DNA of 9,523 bases from JADHLJ01 sp038116915 (GTDB lineage: Bacteria > Pseudomonadota > Alphaproteobacteria > Thalassobaculales > Thalassobaculaceae): the NCBI GenBank assembly GCA_038116915.1, contig JAYOEU010000167.1, positions 1-9,523 on the forward strand, written 5' to 3'. The notes beneath the pieces were generated by a model that saw only the letters and a program-made list of their open reading frames with translations, had not been told where the DNA came from and did no database searches. Shown here piece by piece: positions 5,982 through 9,523 of this stretch. Position numbers and translations under genes: made by a program. Every line of letters starts with the position of its first letter. Positions within the stretch are counted from its first letter, which is position 1.

Positions 5982-7583
5982 GTGAGGGACGAGGGACCGG
6001 TGAGACCCGGAGAGCAAGGCGGCGGGCCCGGCGATGGCGCCGCGCCGCTGCTCGTCCTTGACCGGATCACCAAGGCGTTTCCGGTCGTCGTCGCCAACGA
6101 TGCCATCAGTCTCAAGATCATGCCCGGCGAGATCCACGCCCTGCTGGGCGAGAACGGCGCCGGCAAGTCAACCCTGGTCAAAATCATCTACGGCGTCCTG
6201 GGAGCGGATTCCGGGACGATTTCCTGGAACGGCCAACCGACGACCATCGCCGGTCCCGCGGCCGCCCGGCAACTCGGCATCGGAATGGTGTTCCAGCACT
6301 TCTCGCTGTTCGAGGCCATGACGGTTCTGGAAAACATCGGCCTCGCCATGAATGAACAGCGTGACATGGCGGCGCTCGCCGAACGGGTGGCCGAAGTCTC
6401 CGCGAGTTATGGCCTGCCGCTCGATCCGGCGCGCCACGTCCATTCCCTGTCGGTCGGCGAGCGTCAACGGATCGAGATCGTGCGCTGCCTGCTGCAGCAC
6501 CCAAAACTGCTGATCCTGGACGAACCGACATCGGTGTTGACTCCCCAGGAGGCGGAGCGTCTGTTCGAGACCCTGCGCCAGCTTGCCGATGAAGGCTGCG
6601 CGATCCTCTATATCAGTCACAAGCTCGACGAGGTGAAGGCGCTCTGCCAGGCGGCGACGATCCTGCGCGGCGGCAAGGTCGTGGCGACGTGCGACCCGCG
6701 CGAGGAAACCGCCCAGAGCATGGCGGAGCTGATGATCGGCCAGAAGCTGGCCGCGACCCGGCGCAACAAGTCGGAGCGGTCACGCACCGACCGCATCCTG
6801 GTCTCGCATCTCTCGGTCCCGTCGCAGGACCGGTTCGGCATCGATCTCATCGACGTTTCCTTTAAGGTTCGGCGCGGCGAAATTCTCGGCGTTGCGGGCG
6901 TCGCCGGGAACGGGCAGACGGAACTGATGGCGGCGCTCTCCGGCGAAACCATAAACCGGCTGCAACCGGACAGCATCCGTTTCGACGGCCTGTCGGTCGC
7001 GGCCCTCGACCCGGCGGAGCGGCGGGCGATGGGCGCCAATTTCGTCCCCGAGGAACGCAACGGCCATGCCGCGGTGCGGGATATGAGCCTGACTGAAAAC
7101 GCGTTTCTGACCGCCGCCGAACGCATGCGGCTGATCGTCGGCGGGCTGATGCGGCGTGCCTGGACCCGCACGTTCTCGGACAAGGTCATAACCGACTTCG
7201 ACGTGCGCACCCCCGGACCGGAGGCGGAGGCGGGTAGCCTGTCGGGCGGCAATCTGCAGAAATTCATCGTCGGCCGGGAAATCCTGCAGGAGCCGAAGAT
7301 CCTGGTGATTTCGCAACCGACCTGGGGCGTCGATGCCGGCGCGGCCACAGCGATCCGTCAGGCACTGCTGAACCTCGCACGGCGGGGCTGCGCGGTCTTG
7401 GTGATCTCCCAGGATCTGGACGAGATCTTCGAGATCTGCGACCGGATCGTGGTGATTTGCGACGGCAAGGTCTCGGAGCCGCGCGATATCGAGGACATCA
7501 CGGTCGAGGAAGTCGGCCTGTTGATGGGCGGCCTGCACGACCTCGCCGACGCCGTGGGCTTGGAGGCCCGGGTCAATGGTTAG
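5982..7583 (+). CDS. ABC transporter ATP-binding protein, tandem NBDs, BMP/nucleoside-uptake type
   Basis: This 533-residue cytoplasmic ATPase should drive import through the two permeases encoded next. Domain 1 is complete: Walker A GENGAGKST (56-64), Q-loop Gln105, signature LSVGE (156-160), Walker B LLILDEPTS (176-184) and H-loop His213. Domain 2 (about 272-515) has a canonical signature LSGGN (420-424). Its own nucleotide-site residues are degenerate: GVAGNGQTE (306-314) has Gln for the Walker A Lys, Gln445 replaces the catalytic Glu, and Gln477 replaces the H-loop His. Degenerate second domains are usual in the RbsA/MglA/YufO group, so one active ATP site is expected. Trp448 in QPTWGVD is where Arg is commonly seen. 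The first 20 residues are Gly/Pro-rich and precede the normal start of the fold, so the GTG start is not certain. The gene overlaps the first permease by 8 bases. Purine nucleosides or bases are the likely cargo, inferred from guaD and the permease type. Confidence 0.9.
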   Translation: MRDEGPVRPGEQGGGPGDGAAPLLVLDRITKAFPVVVANDAISLKIMPGEIHALLGENGAGKSTLVKIIYGVLGADSGTISWNGQPTTIAGPAAARQLGIGMVFQHFSLFEAMTVLENIGLAMNEQRDMAALAERVAEVSASYGLPLDPARHVHSLSVGERQRIEIVRCLLQHPKLLILDEPTSVLTPQEAERLFETLRQLADEGCAILYISHKLDEVKALCQAATILRGGKVVATCDPREETAQSMAELMIGQKLAATRRNKSERSRTDRILVSHLSVPSQDRFGIDLIDVSFKVRRGEILGVAGVAGNGQTELMAALSGETINRLQPDSIRFDGLSVAALDPAERRAMGANFVPEERNGHAAVRDMSLTENAFLTAAERMRLIVGGLMRRAWTRTFSDKVITDFDVRTPGPEAEAGSLSGGNLQKFIVGREILQEPKILVISQPTWGVDAGAATAIRQALLNLARRGCAVLVISQDLDEIFEICDRIVVICDGKVSEPRDIEDITVEEVGLLMGGLHDLADAVGLEARVNG

Positions 7584-8652
7584 GTTGGAAACCAGGGGCG
7601 GCGTCTCGCGCGCCTGGAGCCTGCTCTCGCCGGTGGTAGCGATCGTGCTGACCCTGATCAGCGGAGTGGTGATCTTTTCCGCCATGGGCGTGGATCCGCT
7701 TCTGGCGCTCTACACCTATTTCATCCAGCCGGTCAGCACCGCCTTCGGCGTCACCGAGCTGCTGGTCAAGGCGACACCGCTGGTGCTGATCGGCATCGGG
7801 CTTGCCATCGGCTTTCGGGCCAATGTCTGGAACATCGGCGCCGAAGGTCAGTTCACCATCGGCGCCATCGTCGGCGGCGGCATCGCCATCGCCTTTCATG
7901 AAAGCGAGACTTTCCTGCTGCTACCGGTGGTGCTGGTCGCCGGAATTCTCGGGGGCATGGCCTGGGCGGCGATCCCGGCGTTTCTGAAGACCCGCTTCAA
8001 CGCCAACGAGATCCTGACCAGCCTGATGCTGACCTACGTCGCGACCCTGCTGCTGAGCTATCTGGTCCACGGACCCTGGCGGGATCCCGGCGGATACAAT
8101 TTTCCCGAGAGCCGGCTGTTTCCGGAAGCGGCGATGATGCCGGTGATCTGGCATGACAGCCGGCTGCATCTGGGCGGGGTGTTCGCGCTCCTCGCGGTCG
8201 CCGGAGGCTGGGTCATTCTCTCGCGCGCGGTCATCGGGTTTCAGCTTCGCGTCGTCGGCCAGGCGCCGGCCGCGGCGCGGCATGCCGGTTTCAGCCAGAA
8301 CAAGCTGATCTGGTTCTCGCTGCTGCTGAGCGGCGGGCTTGCCGGTCTCGCGGGCGTGGCGGAGGTTGCCGGCACCATCGGCCAACTGCTGCCGACGATT
8401 TCGCCCGGCTATGGCTTCACCGCGATCATCGTCGCCTTCCTCGGTCGTCTGCACCCCATCGGCGTCCTGCTCGCGGGGCTGATCATGGCGCTCTCCTATA
8501 TCGGCGGCGAGGTGGCGCAGATCGAAATCGGCCTGCCCGCCGCGGTGACCGGACTGTTTCAGGGCATCCTGCTGTTCTTCCTACTGGGCTGCGATGTGCT
8601 GACTCACTACCGCATCCGGTTCGGCGCGCCGAACCGGGCGAGGGAGGGTTGA
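7576..8652 (+). CDS. ABC transporter permease, BMP/nucleoside-uptake type (first permease)
   Basis: This 358-residue inner-membrane protein belongs to the BPD_transp_2 permease family, as in the nucleoside transporters NupB/YufP. About eight or nine hydrophobic segments are visible, roughly at 17-37, 62-80, 93-108, 113-135, 147-165, 199-217, 244-263, 281-303 and 320-338. Family signatures are FRANVWNIGAEGQFTIGA (80-97), NANEILTSLMLTY (142-154) and GYGFTAIIVAFLGRLHPIG (278-296). Arg/Lys residues before the first segment fit a cytoplasmic N-terminus. The ATG at 7576 lies inside the end of the ATPase gene and has GGAGG at 7562-7566, 9 bases upstream, so translation is probably coupled. It should form the channel as a heterodimer with the following permease. 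Confidence 0.9.
   Translation: MVRLETRGGVSRAWSLLSPVVAIVLTLISGVVIFSAMGVDPLLALYTYFIQPVSTAFGVTELLVKATPLVLIGIGLAIGFRANVWNIGAEGQFTIGAIVGGGIAIAFHESETFLLLPVVLVAGILGGMAWAAIPAFLKTRFNANEILTSLMLTYVATLLLSYLVHGPWRDPGGYNFPESRLFPEAAMMPVIWHDSRLHLGGVFALLAVAGGWVILSRAVIGFQLRVVGQAPAAARHAGFSQNKLIWFSLLLSGGLAGLAGVAEVAGTIGQLLPTISPGYGFTAIIVAFLGRLHPIGVLLAGLIMALSYIGGEVAQIEIGLPAAVTGLFQGILLFFLLGCDVLTHYRIRFGAPNRAREG
8641..8647 (+). promoter_or_regulatory. Ribosome-binding site of the second permease gene
   Basis: AGGGAGG sits 8 bases before the GTG at 8656, within the last codons of the first permease gene. It identifies the GTG start. Confidence 0.65.
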
Positions 8653-8655
8653 GCC

Positions 8656-9523
8656 GTGGATTTCGTGCCCGTCATCCTGACCGTCATCACCGCCTCGACG
8701 CCGCTGCTGTTCGCCGCGACCGGCGAGCTGGTGACGGAGAAATCCGGCGTCCTCAACCTCGGCGTCGAGGGCATGATGCTGGTGGGCGCGATCGCCGCTT
8801 TCGCGGTCGCCAGCAGTAGCGGAAGCGGGCTCGCCGGCATCGCAGCCGGAGCGCTCGCCGGAGCGGCGATGGCGCTTGTTTTCGGCGTCCTGACCTTGAC
8901 GCTACTCGCCAACCAGGTGGCAACGGGGTTGGCCCTAACCATTTTCGGCATCGGCATCAGCGCCTTGATCGGCGCGGACTTCGTCGGCTTCGCCCTTGAC
9001 CCGCTGCCGCAACTGGCGATCCCGGTGGTCTCGAGCATTCCGGTGATCGGGCCGGTTCTGTTCGGCCAGGATCTTCTCGTCTACCTCTCCTTCGGGATGA
9101 TCATCGCCGTCGCCTGGTTCCTGTCCCGCACCCGGTCGGGATTGATCCTGAAGGCGGTGGGAGAAAACCACGATTCGGCCCATGCGCTCGGCTATCCGGT
9201 CATCGCGATCCGCTACGCGGCGGTGCTGTTCGGCGGCGCCATGAGCGGGCTCGCCGGCGCCTATCTCTCCCTTGCCTATACGCCGATGTGGGCCGAGAAC
9301 ATGACTGCGGGCCGCGGCTGGATCGCGCTGGCTCTCGTGGTTTTCGCCACCTGGAGGCCCGGCCGCGTGATCCTCGGGGCCTATATGTTCGGCGCCATCA
9401 CCATCCTGCAGCTCCACGCCCAGGGCTGGGGCATCGACATCGCCTCGCAGTTCATGTCGATGCTGCCCTATCTCGCGACAATCCTGGTATTGGTGTTAAT
9501 TTCGAGAGACAAAACGAAAATCC
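8656..9523 (+). CDS. ABC transporter permease, BMP/nucleoside-uptake type (second permease), partial at right edge
   Basis: The frame opened by GTG at 8656 stays open for 289 codons to the end of the window with no stop. It is a permease of the NupC/YufQ type, partner to the preceding gene. Signatures are EKSGVLNLGVEGMMLVGA (28-45), NQVATGLALTIFGIG (86-100), SGLILKAVGENHDSAHALGY (161-180) and MTAGRGWIALALVVFATW (216-233). Several hydrophobic segments follow the usual pattern, roughly at 5-24, 37-54, 57-83, 88-107, 141-157, 185-207, 222-249 and 266-283. The protein already reaches the usual C-terminal ISRD stretch (282-285). Related proteins are about 300-310 residues, so probably only 10-25 residues are missing. 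Three bases separate it from the first permease, so the two are co-translated. Paired permeases of this kind are the norm for the family. Confidence 0.9.
   Translation, partial: MDFVPVILTVITASTPLLFAATGELVTEKSGVLNLGVEGMMLVGAIAAFAVASSSGSGLAGIAAGALAGAAMALVFGVLTLTLLANQVATGLALTIFGIGISALIGADFVGFALDPLPQLAIPVVSSIPVIGPVLFGQDLLVYLSFGMIIAVAWFLSRTRSGLILKAVGENHDSAHALGYPVIAIRYAAVLFGGAMSGLAGAYLSLAYTPMWAENMTAGRGWIALALVVFATWRPGRVILGAYMFGAITILQLHAQGWGIDIASQFMSMLPYLATILVLVLISRDKTKI

Overview
This is a GC-rich window with two divergent gene blocks, tight operon spacing and a mix of GTG and ATG starts. The gene content and style point to an alphaproteobacterium, perhaps of the Rhodospirillales/Hyphomicrobiales type. 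That assignment is inferred from protein style and composition, not from a marker gene. I see no rRNA, tRNA, CRISPR array, transposase or phage gene.

Left block, minus strand (about 5150 down to 141). Four genes run in transcription order: an alpha/beta hydrolase of the epoxide-hydrolase type, an MmgE/PrpD-family protein, a small VOC (glyoxalase-fold) protein, and a 781-residue tandem class III (CaiB/BaiF) CoA-transferase. The gaps are an overlap of one base, 24 bases and 4 bases, so they are very probably one operon. A hairpin at 66-97, followed by a T-rich stretch on the minus strand, is a plausible terminator. The set looks catabolic: activation of a carboxylic acid by CoA transfer, a dehydratase/decarboxylase-like step, a hydrolase and a metal-dependent lyase/isomerase/dioxygenase. 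The substrate cannot be read from the sequence.

Centre (5151-5470). This 320-base divergent spacer must hold the control signals for both blocks. It contains a perfect GAAA-capped hairpin that belongs to a short palindromic repeat. A second copy lies at 5-31 in the opposite orientation and differs by a paired, compensatory change. Further pairings next to the hairpin could form alternative structures in the leader of the right block.

Right block, plus strand (5471 to the window edge). Guanine deaminase (guaD) comes first. It is followed by a tandem-domain ABC ATPase and two inner-membrane permeases of the BMP/nucleoside-type uptake family (NupA/YufO, YufP, YufQ type). The second permease starts with GTG at 8656 and runs off the right edge. 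Gaps are 37 bases, an 8-base overlap and 3 bases. Together the genes suggest import of purine nucleosides or bases and deamination of guanine to xanthine. No substrate-binding lipoprotein is present in the window.

The most interesting points are the asymmetric tandem CoA-transferase in an uncharacterised catabolic operon, the compensated palindromic repeat pair, and the structured leader in front of guaD.
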